Below are positions 49,978-59,069 of a stretch of DNA of 64,000 nt, piece after piece; within the stretch, counting starts at the first letter, position 1, and the number at the start of each line of letters is the position of its first letter. A program made the translations under genes and the position numbers. Below the pieces are notes generated by a model. The model saw nothing but the letters and a program-made list of their open reading frames with translations. It had not been told where the DNA came from and made no database searches. Source of the stretch: Halonatronomonas sp051745425 (GTDB lineage Bacteria; Bacillota; Halanaerobiia; Halanaerobiales; Halarsenatibacteraceae); assembly GCA_051745425.1 (NCBI GenBank), contig JBNJEB010000001.1, positions 28,591 through 92,590 on the forward strand, read 5' to 3'.

Positions 49978-51372
49978 TTGACCCAACTTAATAAAAATCA
50001 AAAATTAATTTTAAATGGAAATATTACAAAAGCAATTTTAATTCTGGCTGGCCCAATAATGATGAATAATGTTGTCCAGTCTACCTATAATATTACAGAT
50101 ACTTATTTTGTAAGTCAGCTCGGTTCAATTCCAATGGCAGCCATGACTTTAGTCTGGCCAGTCGTTTTTTTCTTTCTGGCCATAGGCATGGGCATGAACA
50201 TTGCCGGAACTTCTTTAATAGCTCAGTATATAGGCAATGGTAAAAAAGAAGACGCCAAAAGAACTGCTGGAGAACTCATCTCAATATCTATTATTCTTTC
50301 ACTGGGTTTAGGTTTACCTGCTGCCCTTGGTAGTTATAAGATTGTCAGTCTTATGGGAGCAGAAGGAGAAGTACTTACTAATGGGGTTGCATTTTTAAGA
50401 ATAATGTTATTGGGAATGCCCAGTCTCTTTTTATTTCTGGCCTATGCAGCAATCCTGCAGGGTCAAGGCGACACAATGACTCCGATGAAATTAAAACTCT
50501 CATCATTAGTTTTAAATATTATTTTAGATCCATTACTTATTTTTGTCTTTAATTTTGGCATAGCTGGTGCTGCTATTGCAACAGTTTTTTCTAGAGGCAT
50601 CTTTGCCGCATATGGACTGAAAACTTTATTTTCTGAACAGGATGATAAGTTAGTACTTACTTATAAAGATTTAATACCAGGCGAAAGAATTATTGATTTA
50701 TTTAAAGTAGGACTTCCTAATTGTATAGGACAATCAATGGCTGCTTTTGGCTTTATGTTTTTGAATATGTTTATAATTGACTATGGGAATGAAACTATAG
50801 CAGCTTTTGGAATCGGAAATAGGATTTCATCATTTGTCTTAATGCCAGCAATGGGTATTGGTACGGCATTAGCTACAATTGTTGGACAAAATTTAGGTGC
50901 AGATAAAATCTTACGTGCCAGGTCAGCTATTAAAAGAAGTGCATTTTTATCGACTGTTATTATGGGAGGAGCAGGATTGATGTTTTATCAATTCATCCCA
51001 AATCTAACCGGCTTCTTTACTGAAGATATTACTGTTTTTAATCAAACAGTTGATTACCTGCAATTGATAATTCTAACACTTCCACTAATGGGCTTTTTCC
51101 AGGTTTTCATTGGCACCTATCAAGGCTCAGGCCATACTATCTATTCGATGATAATGATGGTAGGCCGATTATGGGCTCTAAGAATTCCTCTAATTTTATT
51201 CTTTAAAGAATTTACAAGCTTTGGACCTACCGGTGTCTGGTATTCAATGATTTTAAGTAATTTTATAATTTCTCTGGTCGGTTTAGCTATCTATCATACA
51301 AGAGTCTGGGAGACAAAAGTAATTTCTGAAACCAAGAAAGAAATTAAGAGTAAGAATGCTTACCAGAATTAG
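49978..51372 (+). CDS. MATE family efflux transporter
   Basis: 464 residues with about twelve membrane helices in two related halves. The N-terminal start GNITKAILILAGPIMMNNVVQSTYNITDTYFV is interrupted here to its key part: LAGPIMMNN and DTYFVSQLG, typical of MATE proteins. It probably exports organic cations or drugs with sodium or proton coupling. The start is TTG 49978 with GAGGAGG upstream. It is convergent with degV, only three bases apart, and no terminator is seen. Confidence 0.9.
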   Translation: MTQLNKNQKLILNGNITKAILILAGPIMMNNVVQSTYNITDTYFVSQLGSIPMAAMTLVWPVVFFFLAIGMGMNIAGTSLIAQYIGNGKKEDAKRTAGELISISIILSLGLGLPAALGSYKIVSLMGAEGEVLTNGVAFLRIMLLGMPSLFLFLAYAAILQGQGDTMTPMKLKLSSLVLNIILDPLLIFVFNFGIAGAAIATVFSRGIFAAYGLKTLFSEQDDKLVLTYKDLIPGERIIDLFKVGLPNCIGQSMAAFGFMFLNMFIIDYGNETIAAFGIGNRISSFVLMPAMGIGTALATIVGQNLGADKILRARSAIKRSAFLSTVIMGGAGLMFYQFIPNLTGFFTEDITVFNQTVDYLQLIILTLPLMGFFQVFIGTYQGSGHTIYSMIMMVGRLWALRIPLILFFKEFTSFGPTGVWYSMILSNFIISLVGLAIYHTRVWETKVISETKKEIKSKNAYQN

Positions 51373-51375
51373 TTT

Positions 51376-52245
51376 TTAAACTACTTCTGGTTCAGCAACT
51401 TTCTCTTTGCCTCTAAAAAAAACTGAAACTGTTCCTGGACCAGCATGAGATCCAATTGCAGCACCTATCTCACCAACAAGAAATTCTTCAGTGCCAAATT
51501 TATTTTTAATCTTTTTTTGAATTTTATCAGCTAATTCAGGGCTTGCAGAATGATTTATTCCAACCATCTCAGTTTCTAATGCTAACCCTGACTTTTCCAT
51601 CTCATCAATTAAAAATTGAAGCATCTTCTTTTTACCCCTAACCTTTGAATAAGGTATAATTTCTCCATCTTCAAAATGTAATATTGGCTTAATATTTAAT
51701 ACATTGGCTATTAGAGCCTTGCCGCCAGAAATTCGGCCCCCTCTTTTAAGCATTTCAATAGAGCCAACTGCAAAAATATGCTCCATATGAGCTGAACTCT
51801 CAATAGCTAATTCAATTAATTCAGAAAATGATTTACCTTCTTTTAAGGCTTTTGCAACTCTTAAAACTGTCATTCCAAAACCTATAGAAGCACCTCGGGT
51901 ATCAATAACTCTGATATCGTCACTTCCAATATTTTTTTTTGCCAGGGCAGCTGATTGAAAAATCCCACTTAATTCACCAGAAAAACAGAGGGTTAGAACC
52001 TGATTCCCTTTATCTAACTCTTCTTTAAAGATCTTTTCATATTTACCTGGAGAAATCTGTGATGTAGAAGGCATAGCCCCTTCTTCTAATTTTTTATAAA
52101 ATTCATTAGTTGTTAAAGTTTTTCCGTCAAGAAAACTTTCATCTCCAATATGTACCGGAGTAGGCAGCACTTTTATATCATACTTTTTAATTATATGATC
52201 CGGGAGATCTGAACAACTATCTGTTATTATTTTTATTTGACTCAT
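51376..52245 (-). CDS. DegV family fatty-acid-binding protein
   Basis: 289 residues. The N-terminal TDSCSDLP and the central SQISPGKYEKIFKEEL and RVIDTRGASIGFG segments are typical of DegV. Members bind fatty acids and can act as FakB with a fatty acid kinase FakA; no fakA is in this window. ATG with AGGAGG upstream. It is the first gene after the yhbY stop on the same strand, with a 59-base gap. Confidence 0.92.
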   Translation of the reverse strand: MSQIKIITDSCSDLPDHIIKKYDIKVLPTPVHIGDESFLDGKTLTTNEFYKKLEEGAMPSTSQISPGKYEKIFKEELDKGNQVLTLCFSGELSGIFQSAALAKKNIGSDDIRVIDTRGASIGFGMTVLRVAKALKEGKSFSELIELAIESSAHMEHIFAVGSIEMLKRGGRISGGKALIANVLNIKPILHFEDGEIIPYSKVRGKKKMLQFLIDEMEKSGLALETEMVGINHSASPELADKIQKKIKNKFGTEEFLVGEIGAAIGSHAGPGTVSVFFRGKEKVAEPEVV

Positions 52246-52304
52246 AATAAGCCTCCTTTTTACATGCTACCTTAATTATTCAAGTAAACTCCGAAAATTC
52301 CTCC

Positions 52305-52601
52305 TTATTGAGGTATATTATATCCAGATATTTCAGGGTTTTCTCGATAAAGTAGAGCTACATTACCTATTACCTGAACTACACTTGATTCTGTTAATTC
52401 AGCCAATTTATTAGCAGATTCTTTAGCTGATAATTGATTATTATCTAAAACTCTCAATTTAATCAATTCATGGTCTGTTAATAATTCTTCTGTTTTATCA
52501 ATAGTTGATTCTGAAAGACCATCTTTTCCTATCTGTAATAAGGGGTCCATCCCATGGCCTTCTGCTCTTAAATAACTTCTATCTTTGCCAGTTAATTTCA
52601 T
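52305..52601 (-). CDS. YhbY/CRM-domain RNA-binding protein
   Basis: 98 residues forming one CRM domain, with LRAEGHGMDPLLQIGKDGLS containing the GxxG loop (IGKDG), and VVQVIGNVALLYREN at the end. The protein associates with pre-50S ribosomal particles. ATG 52601 is chosen; the GTG nine bases upstream is in AGGTG. It follows obgE closely, as in other Firmicutes. Confidence 0.93.
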   Translation of the reverse strand: MKLTGKDRSYLRAEGHGMDPLLQIGKDGLSESTIDKTEELLTDHELIKLRVLDNNQLSAKESANKLAELTESSVVQVIGNVALLYRENPEISGYNIPQ

Positions 52602-52619
52602 TAATAACACCTCCTATTT

Positions 52620-53909
52620 CTATAGAATATAATCAAATTCTAATCCTCCTACTCTTACTGTTGAGCCAGAAGGGATATTTTTGTCAGCTAAGAGATCATA
52701 TAAACCTTCTTTTCTAAGAATATGAATCATTCTTCTTACAGCAGCATCATTACTCATATCTGTCCTGCTAATAAGCCTTTTTACCAGTTCACCACTAACT
52801 TCATAATATTTATCACCTATTTTTTCTACAGTTAATTCTGGCCCTTCCTCCTGGAAATCCGGGGTGATAACTACCATCTCATCTTCTTTGGATTCTTTAA
52901 TTTCTTCAGGTACCTCATATTCAGAAATTAATCTTCCTAGATCTTTCTTTAATACTTTTATACCTTCTCCAGTAACCGCTGAAATAGGATAGACTTCATA
53001 GCCTCCATCCTGAAAATATTTCATTAATTCAGCAATTTCTTGACGGTCATTAAAAAGATCAATTTTATTTAGGACAACTATCTGAGGTAATCTTGATAAT
53101 TTTTTACTAAAACTTCTTAACTCATTACTTATCTTTTTAAAATCTTCTTTTGGATCTCGACCTTCAATACCAGAAGCATCAATTACATGTGCCAAAATTT
53201 TTGTTCTTTCTAGATGACGTAAAAACTCATCACCTAAACCCTGTCCTTTATGAGCTCCTTCAATTAATCCAGGAACATCAGCTACTACATAAGAAGAATA
53301 TTGGTCATATTCTACAACTCCTAAATTAGGAGTAATTGTAGTAAAATGATAGCCGGCAATTTTAGGCCTGGCTGCTGATATCTTTGATATTATTGTTGAT
53401 TTACCAACATTAGGAAAACCAACAAGGCCCACATCTGCGAGGATTTTTAATTCAAGTGTCAGTTCTTTTTCTTCTCCTAACTGACCTTCTTCAGCAAATT
53501 TAGGAGCCTGGCGGGTTGAACTTTTAAACCTGGCATTTCCCCTGCCCCCCTGGCCACCCCTAGCAACAACAAATTCTGATTCTGGTTCAGTTAAATCAAC
53601 TAGTTCCTTACCAGTGGAGTCATAAATAATTGTTCCTGGAGGAACATTTAAAATTAGATCTTTTCCTTCTTTACCAGTCTTTCCTTTTTCCTGGCCTCTT
53701 TTGCCATCCCTGGCTTTATAAATATTATTATATCTTAAATGACTTAAAGTATTTAGACCTTTATCGACTTTTAGGATAACATCGCCACCATCACCGCCAT
53801 CGCCGCCATTCGGTCCTCCCTGAGGTTCATACTTTTCACGACGAAAACTAACTGCTCCATTACCTCCGCGGCCTGCCTTTACTTTAATTTCAATTTTATC
53901 TATAAACAT
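52620..53909 (-). CDS. obgE: GTPase ObgE/CgtA
   Basis: 429 residues. The glycine-rich Obg fold (1-158; KVKAGRGGNGAVSFRREKYE, GGPNGGDGGDGGDV) precedes the G domain (G1 GFPNVGKST, G3 DVPGLIEGA, G4 NKIDL) and a C-terminal OCT domain (about 350-429). It acts in 50S assembly and stress control. ATG 53909. It lies after rpmA but past a terminator, so it may be expressed partly by read-through. Confidence 0.97.
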   Translation of the reverse strand: MFIDKIEIKVKAGRGGNGAVSFRREKYEPQGGPNGGDGGDGGDVILKVDKGLNTLSHLRYNNIYKARDGKRGQEKGKTGKEGKDLILNVPPGTIIYDSTGKELVDLTEPESEFVVARGGQGGRGNARFKSSTRQAPKFAEEGQLGEEKELTLELKILADVGLVGFPNVGKSTIISKISAARPKIAGYHFTTITPNLGVVEYDQYSSYVVADVPGLIEGAHKGQGLGDEFLRHLERTKILAHVIDASGIEGRDPKEDFKKISNELRSFSKKLSRLPQIVVLNKIDLFNDRQEIAELMKYFQDGGYEVYPISAVTGEGIKVLKKDLGRLISEYEVPEEIKESKEDEMVVITPDFQEEGPELTVEKIGDKYYEVSGELVKRLISRTDMSNDAAVRRMIHILRKEGLYDLLADKNIPSGSTVRVGGLEFDYIL

Positions 53910-53933
53910 AGAATCACTCCTGTAGGCTCGATA

Positions 53934-53964
53934 TAAAAATCCCCCAGCACCATGTACTGAGGGA
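53934..53964 (-). terminator. Terminator between rpmA and obgE
   Basis: TCCCTCAGTAC (53964-53954) pairs with GTGCTGGGGGA (53950-53940), eleven pairs with G-U, loop ATG, then TTTTTATAT on the minus strand. It lies 26 bases after the rpmA stop and probably lets some transcripts pass into obgE. Confidence 0.85.
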
Positions 53965-53989
53965 GTTTAAAGAATATTCAAAACAGTAT

Positions 53990-54268
53990 TTATTGAGCCA
54001 TGACTTCATACTGTTCTGGAGTATAAACGCTAATCTTGCGTTTCTTCTTACTAGGTCTTTCAAAATTTACGTATCCGTCTACTTTGGCAAAGAGGGTATC
54101 ATCATTGCCCCGGCCAACATTAAAGCCTGGATGAAACTTAGTTCCACGCTGTCGGACCAGGATACTGCCGGCAGTAACAAATTCTCCACCGAATTCTTTT
54201 ACTCCAAGTCGTTTCGATTCACTATCGCGACCATTCTTCGAACTACCAACACCTTTTTTCGTTGCCAT
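53990..54268 (-). CDS. rpmA: 50S ribosomal protein L27
   Basis: 92 residues. It starts directly with MATKKGVGSSKNGRDSESKR, so it has no cleavable N-terminal extension of the kind seen in Bacillus and Clostridium L27. In agreement, no prp protease gene lies between rplU and rpmA, where it normally is. FHPGFNVGRGNDDTLFAK is conserved. L27 reaches the peptidyl transferase centre. Confidence 0.98.
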   Translation of the reverse strand: MATKKGVGSSKNGRDSESKRLGVKEFGGEFVTAGSILVRQRGTKFHPGFNVGRGNDDTLFAKVDGYVNFERPSKKKRKISVYTPEQYEVMAQ

Positions 54269-54322
54269 TAATCCTCACCCCCTGTATCTGAATATAAAAT
54301 CTATTTATATTTGTTTTAATTA

Positions 54323-54634
54323 TTATCCATCTATTGAATCAATTCTAATTCTGGTGAAAGGTTGTCTATGTCCAGTCTTGGTACGTTGACGACTTTTAGG
54401 CTTATATTTAAATACAGTAACTTTTTTATTTTTACCATGCTCTAAAACAGTTGCTTCAACCCTGGCATCTTCTAAGAAAGGTTGCCCAACATTTAAACCT
54501 TCATCGCCAGAAATAGCAAGTACCTGATCAAAATTAATATTTTCTCCTTCAGGAACTGTTAATTTTTCAATTTTTAAAATATCACCTTCATTAACACGAT
54601 ATTGCTTTCCACCAGTTTTTATAATTGCATACAT
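54323..54634 (-). CDS. rplU: 50S ribosomal protein L21
   Basis: 103 residues from ATG 54634 (MYAIIKTGGKQYRVNEGD). The GTG nine bases upstream lies in the AGGAGGTG ribosome binding site. The C-terminal KPKSRQRTKTGHRQPFT is typical. L21 binds 23S rRNA and, in Firmicutes, is thought to control its own leader. First gene of the rplU-rpmA-obgE group. Confidence 0.98.
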   Translation of the reverse strand: MYAIIKTGGKQYRVNEGDILKIEKLTVPEGENINFDQVLAISGDEGLNVGQPFLEDARVEATVLEHGKNKKVTVFKYKPKSRQRTKTGHRQPFTRIRIDSIDG

Positions 54635-54748
54635 AAAATCCACCTCCTTTACCTCAGACTCGCCAGTTCAGGGAGACATTGCTGTCATTTATGCTAGCCC
54701 TTTCCTGTGCGGTTTTGGTCAGGTAGGCACTAATTTTAGTCCCTACAG
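54635..54748 (-). promoter_or_regulatory. Structured leader of rplU (L21 leader candidate)
   Basis: A 114-base untranslated leader. It contains TAGGGACTAA with TTAGTGCCTA (ten-position hairpin with one mismatch, 54743-54722) near its 5' end, then GC-richer conserved-looking sequence (CCGCACAGGAAAGGGCTAGC) up to the ribosome binding site. Position and size fit the Firmicutes L21 leader by which L21 represses its operon; I could not compare with the family model. Confidence 0.65.
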
Positions 54749-54754
54749 GATAAA

Positions 54755-54783
54755 ATACTATCATATAAACCTATTAAAGTCAA
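54755..54783 (-). promoter_or_regulatory. Promoter of rplU-rpmA
   Basis: TTGACT (54783-54778), 17-base spacer, TAGTAT (54760-54755) on the minus strand. The -35 overlaps the stop region of rng. Confidence 0.78.
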
Positions 54784-56474
54784 GAATTTGATAATAGTTT
54801 TGCTTTAGCATAAGTTCTATGAACTGAGTCAATTTTAACCCGACATTCCTGGCCTACTTGATCCCCTGCATTCTCAACAATAATTATATAACCTTTATAT
54901 CTACTAATCCCAGAAGAACTATTTTCAGAATGCTGGTCTTCAATTTTTAATCTATATTTTTGGCCAGATTTAACAGGCAAAGCAAGATTCTTTAATTCTT
55001 CTTTACTCCCCTTTTTGATAACCTCAAAATCTTCACGATGTAATTCGTTATTACCTCGAATATAAATATCTTTATTCAAATCTTTTTCTAATTGATTTAA
55101 CTTCTCGCCGCCATTACCAATTAAAACAGCAGCTACATCTGGATGAACCTCACATAATATTGCCTCAAAATTTTCCTTTGAAGACAATGAATTAAGTTCT
55201 CTTATAACTTTAAAAGCCATTGTAGTTTCAGCAACTATCCTACCTGTACCTTCACAATATGGACATTCTTTTTGAACTAACTCACTCAATCTTTCTCTAA
55301 CCTTTTTCCGAGTCATCTCAACCAGCCCAAGCTTTGTTAAGCCTAATATAGATGTCCTGGTCCTATCTCTTGCCAGTTCCTGTTCAAGAACTTCAAGGAC
55401 TTTCTTTCTGTTAGATTCAATATCCATATCAATAAAATCTATAATAATTATTCCGCCAATATCTCTCAATCTTAATTGTCTGGCAATCTCTTTGGCCGCT
55501 TCTAAATTTGTTTTAAAAACTGTATCCTGTAAATTCTTTTTACCAACAAATTTACCTGTATTAACATCAACCGCAACTAAAGCCTCTGTTGAATCAAAGA
55601 CAACATGCCCACCTGATTTAAGCCAAACTTTACGACGCATTAATTTATCTAATTCCTGTTCTATTCCATAGGTTTCAAAGATAGGCCTTTCTCTTTGATA
55701 TAAAAATATCCTGGAATTAATATCTGGATCAAGTCTTTCTGCAAATTCAGAAAGATTTTTATAATCTTCTCTATCATCAATTACAACTCTATCGATATCA
55801 GAACCCAAATGGTCTCTAACTATTTGGTGGATTAAATTAATATCGCTATGAAGAAGCTTTGGAGCCCTGGATCTTTTATAACGAGATAGAATCCTTTGCC
55901 ATAATGAATTTAAAAAGTTATAATCCATCTTCAAAAGTTTTTTATCTTTATTGGCAGCATTAGTCCTAATAATAACACCTGTATTGCCATTTATTAAATT
56001 TTTAGTTATATTTTTCAGTCTGCCTCGTTCCCCATGATCTCTAATTCTCCTGGATATATTTATTCTATTCTCATTCGGGAGAAAAACATAATATCTGCCT
56101 GGAAGACTAACTCGGCAGGTTAACTTAGGTCCCTTCTCACCAATAGGTTCTTTAGTTACCTGAACCATAATTTCCTGACCAGGATTTAATACATGATTAA
56201 TTTTCAATCTTCTTTTAGAAAACCTTTTTCTCTGTTTATCATTAAATAACGGATAAGCATCATTTATATGAAGAAATCCATTCCGATCACTGCCTATATC
56301 TATAAAGGCAGCCTGCATGCCTGGAAGTACATCCTTAACTTTACCCCGATATATACTTCCTTCATTACGTTCATAGGTATCTCTTTCAAAAAACAGATTG
56401 TCTAACTTGTCATTAACTAAAATTGCTGCTCTCTTTTCACGAATACCTGAATTTATTAAAATCTTCTTACTCAC
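54780..56474 (-). CDS. rng: Ribonuclease E/G
   Basis: 564 residues of the RNase G type. The S1 domain (about 35-130; DVLPGMQAAFIDIGSDRNGF) is followed by the catalytic DNase I-like core with AVDVNTGKFVG and IIIIDFIDMDIESNRKKVLE holding the metal-binding aspartates. A zinc-link CPYCEGTG is present. No long C-terminal degradosome scaffold is seen. GTG 56474 start with GGAG upstream. It lies between the radical SAM pair and rplU, a common clostridial arrangement. Confidence 0.94.
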   Translation of the reverse strand: MSKKILINSGIREKRAAILVNDKLDNLFFERDTYERNEGSIYRGKVKDVLPGMQAAFIDIGSDRNGFLHINDAYPLFNDKQRKRFSKRRLKINHVLNPGQEIMVQVTKEPIGEKGPKLTCRVSLPGRYYVFLPNENRINISRRIRDHGERGRLKNITKNLINGNTGVIIRTNAANKDKKLLKMDYNFLNSLWQRILSRYKRSRAPKLLHSDINLIHQIVRDHLGSDIDRVVIDDREDYKNLSEFAERLDPDINSRIFLYQRERPIFETYGIEQELDKLMRRKVWLKSGGHVVFDSTEALVAVDVNTGKFVGKKNLQDTVFKTNLEAAKEIARQLRLRDIGGIIIIDFIDMDIESNRKKVLEVLEQELARDRTRTSILGLTKLGLVEMTRKKVRERLSELVQKECPYCEGTGRIVAETTMAFKVIRELNSLSSKENFEAILCEVHPDVAAVLIGNGGEKLNQLEKDLNKDIYIRGNNELHREDFEVIKKGSKEELKNLALPVKSGQKYRLKIEDQHSENSSSGISRYKGYIIIVENAGDQVGQECRVKIDSVHRTYAKAKLLSNS

Positions 56475-56477
56475 ATC

Positions 56478-57179
56478 TTATCTCTCCTCCAAAACCTGAT
56501 CTCTGAGCGGGGAAACTATTTTATCCCCTATTTCCACAAAAAGTCCTGACCGATAAAAATCTATTACAGAATGATCAGGTATTTCTGATTCTAATTTCTG
56601 TAAAGCTTTAATAATTTCCTCAGGACGAACATTCCCTGTACTGCCTGTACTTACCAAAAATGAAATTTTATCATCTGCTAAAACTTTCGCATCAAAAATT
56701 AGCGGTCTGATATCATATTCTCTATTTGATTTGTTTCTCCTTTTTCTAACAACAATAATTTCATCTTTTTTCATTAATGCTTTAACTAATTCATTACTAT
56801 TCTCTTTTAATTTACCTTTAGCTGTAATATGATACTCTGCTCTATTTAAAAGTGCCTGTAAAGATTTTAAACCAGTCTGATCAGGTATATATCTAGCCTC
56901 TAATATCTTTAAACCTTCAGGCAGAAATGCATTTAATCTAGCTTTAAAACTTTCTCCAGTAATAGATTTAGTTATTTCTATATCCAGGAACTCACCTCCA
57001 CCAGCCATTCCAACTGGTAAGGGCTGAGAAAGAGATAAATTTAAAGTCGGATTAAATCCCTGACTGTAAGAACCTGGTAGGCCAGCTCGCCTGATACCTT
57101 TTCTAAAAGTATCCATTATCTCTAGATGAGATATATATCTTAAATTATGATATCTAGCATATTTTGCTCTAATCAACAC
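56478..57179 (-). CDS. DUF2344 (TIGR03936) radical SAM-associated protein
   Basis: 233 residues. YLRYISHLEIMDTFRKGIRR-type sequence near the start (here NLRYISHLEIMDTF) and GLPGSYSQGFNPTLNLSLSQPLPVG are family signatures. It always accompanies the TIGR03960 radical SAM protein, sometimes fused with it. The joint function is unknown; RNA modification or rng-related roles have been suggested by context. The GTG start lies within the end of the upstream gene (11-base overlap), which indicates coupling. Confidence 0.9.
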   Translation of the reverse strand: MLIRAKYARYHNLRYISHLEIMDTFRKGIRRAGLPGSYSQGFNPTLNLSLSQPLPVGMAGGGEFLDIEITKSITGESFKARLNAFLPEGLKILEARYIPDQTGLKSLQALLNRAEYHITAKGKLKENSNELVKALMKKDEIIVVRKRRNKSNREYDIRPLIFDAKVLADDKISFLVSTGSTGNVRPEEIIKALQKLESEIPDHSVIDFYRSGLFVEIGDKIVSPLRDQVLEER

Positions 57180-59049
57180 TGTCGATCACCTGACTATCTT
57201 CCAGACATAAACCTGAATAAGGTTCAGAGCAGACACCGCAGTCACTACAATAACTCCAGCGACAATCAGGAGTTTCCTCCATAGTAAATGACTTTTTATA
57301 TTCATTTCTTAAAAATTCTTTATTTACTCCTGGTATCAGGTGCTCCCAGGGCAGAGGTTTCTCTGGGTTTTTCTCGCCAAGAATACTTTCAATTTCAATA
57401 TTAAATTTTTCTAAAGCTTGAAACCATCTTTCAGGATAAATATTTTCATTCCAACCCTCCAGACGACTCCCCTGCTGCCAGACATGATAAATCACATCTG
57501 AAATTCTCCTATCACCCCTGGCAATTAATCCCTCCAGCCTGCTAACTTCTGGATCATTCCAATCAAAATTTATACCTTTCTTTCTCAAATGTTTCTGAAG
57601 AAAACTGATTTTCTTTCTGATTTCAGAAAGAGATGTCATTTTAACCCACTGAAATGGTGTGAATGGTTTCGGAATAAAAGTAGTTACATTAACCTGAACC
57701 TCAATCTTTTTCATTTTTTGATCAGTGTTCTTTCTAATCTCCTGACCAATTTCCAAAACTTTTTTAGCCATGTCAGCTATTCCTATAAGATCTTCTTCAG
57801 TTTCTCCAGGCAAACCTAACATAAAATATAGCTTAATTCTATGCCAGCCATAGGAAAAAGCTGCCTGAACTGACTTATATAAATCTTCTTCTTTTATACC
57901 TTTGTTGATTCTTTTTCTTAATCTATCAGTTCCAGCCTCTGGAGCAAAGGTTAAGCCACTTCTTCTAATCTTTTGAACATTTCTGGCCATTTCTACTGAA
58001 AATTCATCAACTCTTAATGAAGGTAATGATATACTAATATTACTTGAATCATACCTCTCAGTCAACTGATCTAAAATCTCCTTTATCTTAGTATGATCAA
58101 TTGTACTTAAAGATGCAAGGGCAATTTCATCATAGCCAGTACTGGCCAGAGTATTGTCTGCAAGTTCAATGATTTTCTCCACAGACCTTTCTCTTGTAGG
58201 GCGATATGTCATACCGGCAGCACAGAACCTGCAACCCCTCTGACAACCTCTAGATACTTCTATAACAGCCCTATTGTGAACTATTTCCATATAAGGAACT
58301 ATATAATCTGTTGGGCAATAAGCTTCATTTAAGTCTTTAACCTGCTGTCTTTTTACTTTTGTTTTAATATCATTATTTAATGGCTTTAATCCAGTGTATT
58401 CCTGACCATTATATCCAGGTTTATATAATGATGGCACATAAACTCCTGGCAAATCAGAAAGTTTTTTCAAAATGATATTTCTTTCCAGGTCATCCTCTTC
58501 CCAGGATTTTAAGGCGCTAATTACTTCAAGTAAATTCTCCTCTGCTTCACCAATATAAAAAAAGTCAATAAAGGGCGCAAGGGGTTCTGGATTAAAAACA
58601 GTTGAACCACCAGCCATAACAAATGGATCGTTTTGAGATCTTTTTGAACTATACACAGGAATTTTACCTAATTTTAACATATTTAATATAGTTGTATAAC
58701 TCATCTCATATTGAAGAGTAAATCCTAATAAGTCAAAATCTTTAAGTTCTCTTTTGTTTTCCAAAGAAAATAGACCGATATCTTTTTCCTTTAATAGTTC
58801 TTCCATATCGGTCCAGGGAGCAAAAACTCTTTCACATAATAAATTGTTTTCTTCATTTAACATATGATAGATTATCTTTAAACCTAAATGAGACATCCCA
58901 ATTTCATAGGTATCGGGAAAACCCAAACATATTCTGTAATCTACACTATTCCAATCTTTAACTATCTGATTCCATTCCTGACCAATGTATCTTTCAGGGC
59001 TATCCACATTTATTAACAAATCATCAATTTGACTAAAAACCTCAGCCAA
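57169..59049 (-). CDS. B12-binding-domain radical SAM protein (TIGR03960)
   Basis: 626 residues. A B12-binding-like N-terminal region (about 40-180; ICLGFPDTYEIGMSHLGLKI) precedes a radical SAM domain with EVSRGCQRGCRFCAAGMTYR. The C-terminus has extra cysteines (CRWSYCSDCGVC) that may bind a second cluster. Reaction unknown. The start is TTG 59049 with GGTGG upstream. Order TIGR03960-DUF2344-rng-rplU is conserved in clostridia. Confidence 0.92.
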   Translation of the reverse strand: MAEVFSQIDDLLINVDSPERYIGQEWNQIVKDWNSVDYRICLGFPDTYEIGMSHLGLKIIYHMLNEENNLLCERVFAPWTDMEELLKEKDIGLFSLENKRELKDFDLLGFTLQYEMSYTTILNMLKLGKIPVYSSKRSQNDPFVMAGGSTVFNPEPLAPFIDFFYIGEAEENLLEVISALKSWEEDDLERNIILKKLSDLPGVYVPSLYKPGYNGQEYTGLKPLNNDIKTKVKRQQVKDLNEAYCPTDYIVPYMEIVHNRAVIEVSRGCQRGCRFCAAGMTYRPTRERSVEKIIELADNTLASTGYDEIALASLSTIDHTKIKEILDQLTERYDSSNISISLPSLRVDEFSVEMARNVQKIRRSGLTFAPEAGTDRLRKRINKGIKEEDLYKSVQAAFSYGWHRIKLYFMLGLPGETEEDLIGIADMAKKVLEIGQEIRKNTDQKMKKIEVQVNVTTFIPKPFTPFQWVKMTSLSEIRKKISFLQKHLRKKGINFDWNDPEVSRLEGLIARGDRRISDVIYHVWQQGSRLEGWNENIYPERWFQALEKFNIEIESILGEKNPEKPLPWEHLIPGVNKEFLRNEYKKSFTMEETPDCRWSYCSDCGVCSEPYSGLCLEDSQVIDSVD

Positions 59050-59069
59050 AATACCACCACCTTAAAACT

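Noticed and set aside
47946..51372. Antibiotic-resistance island made of the ABC-F ATPase and MATE exporter
   Set aside because: The ABC-F protein looks like the housekeeping YdiF/Uup type, the genes are divergent, and no mobile or regulatory resistance marker is nearby.
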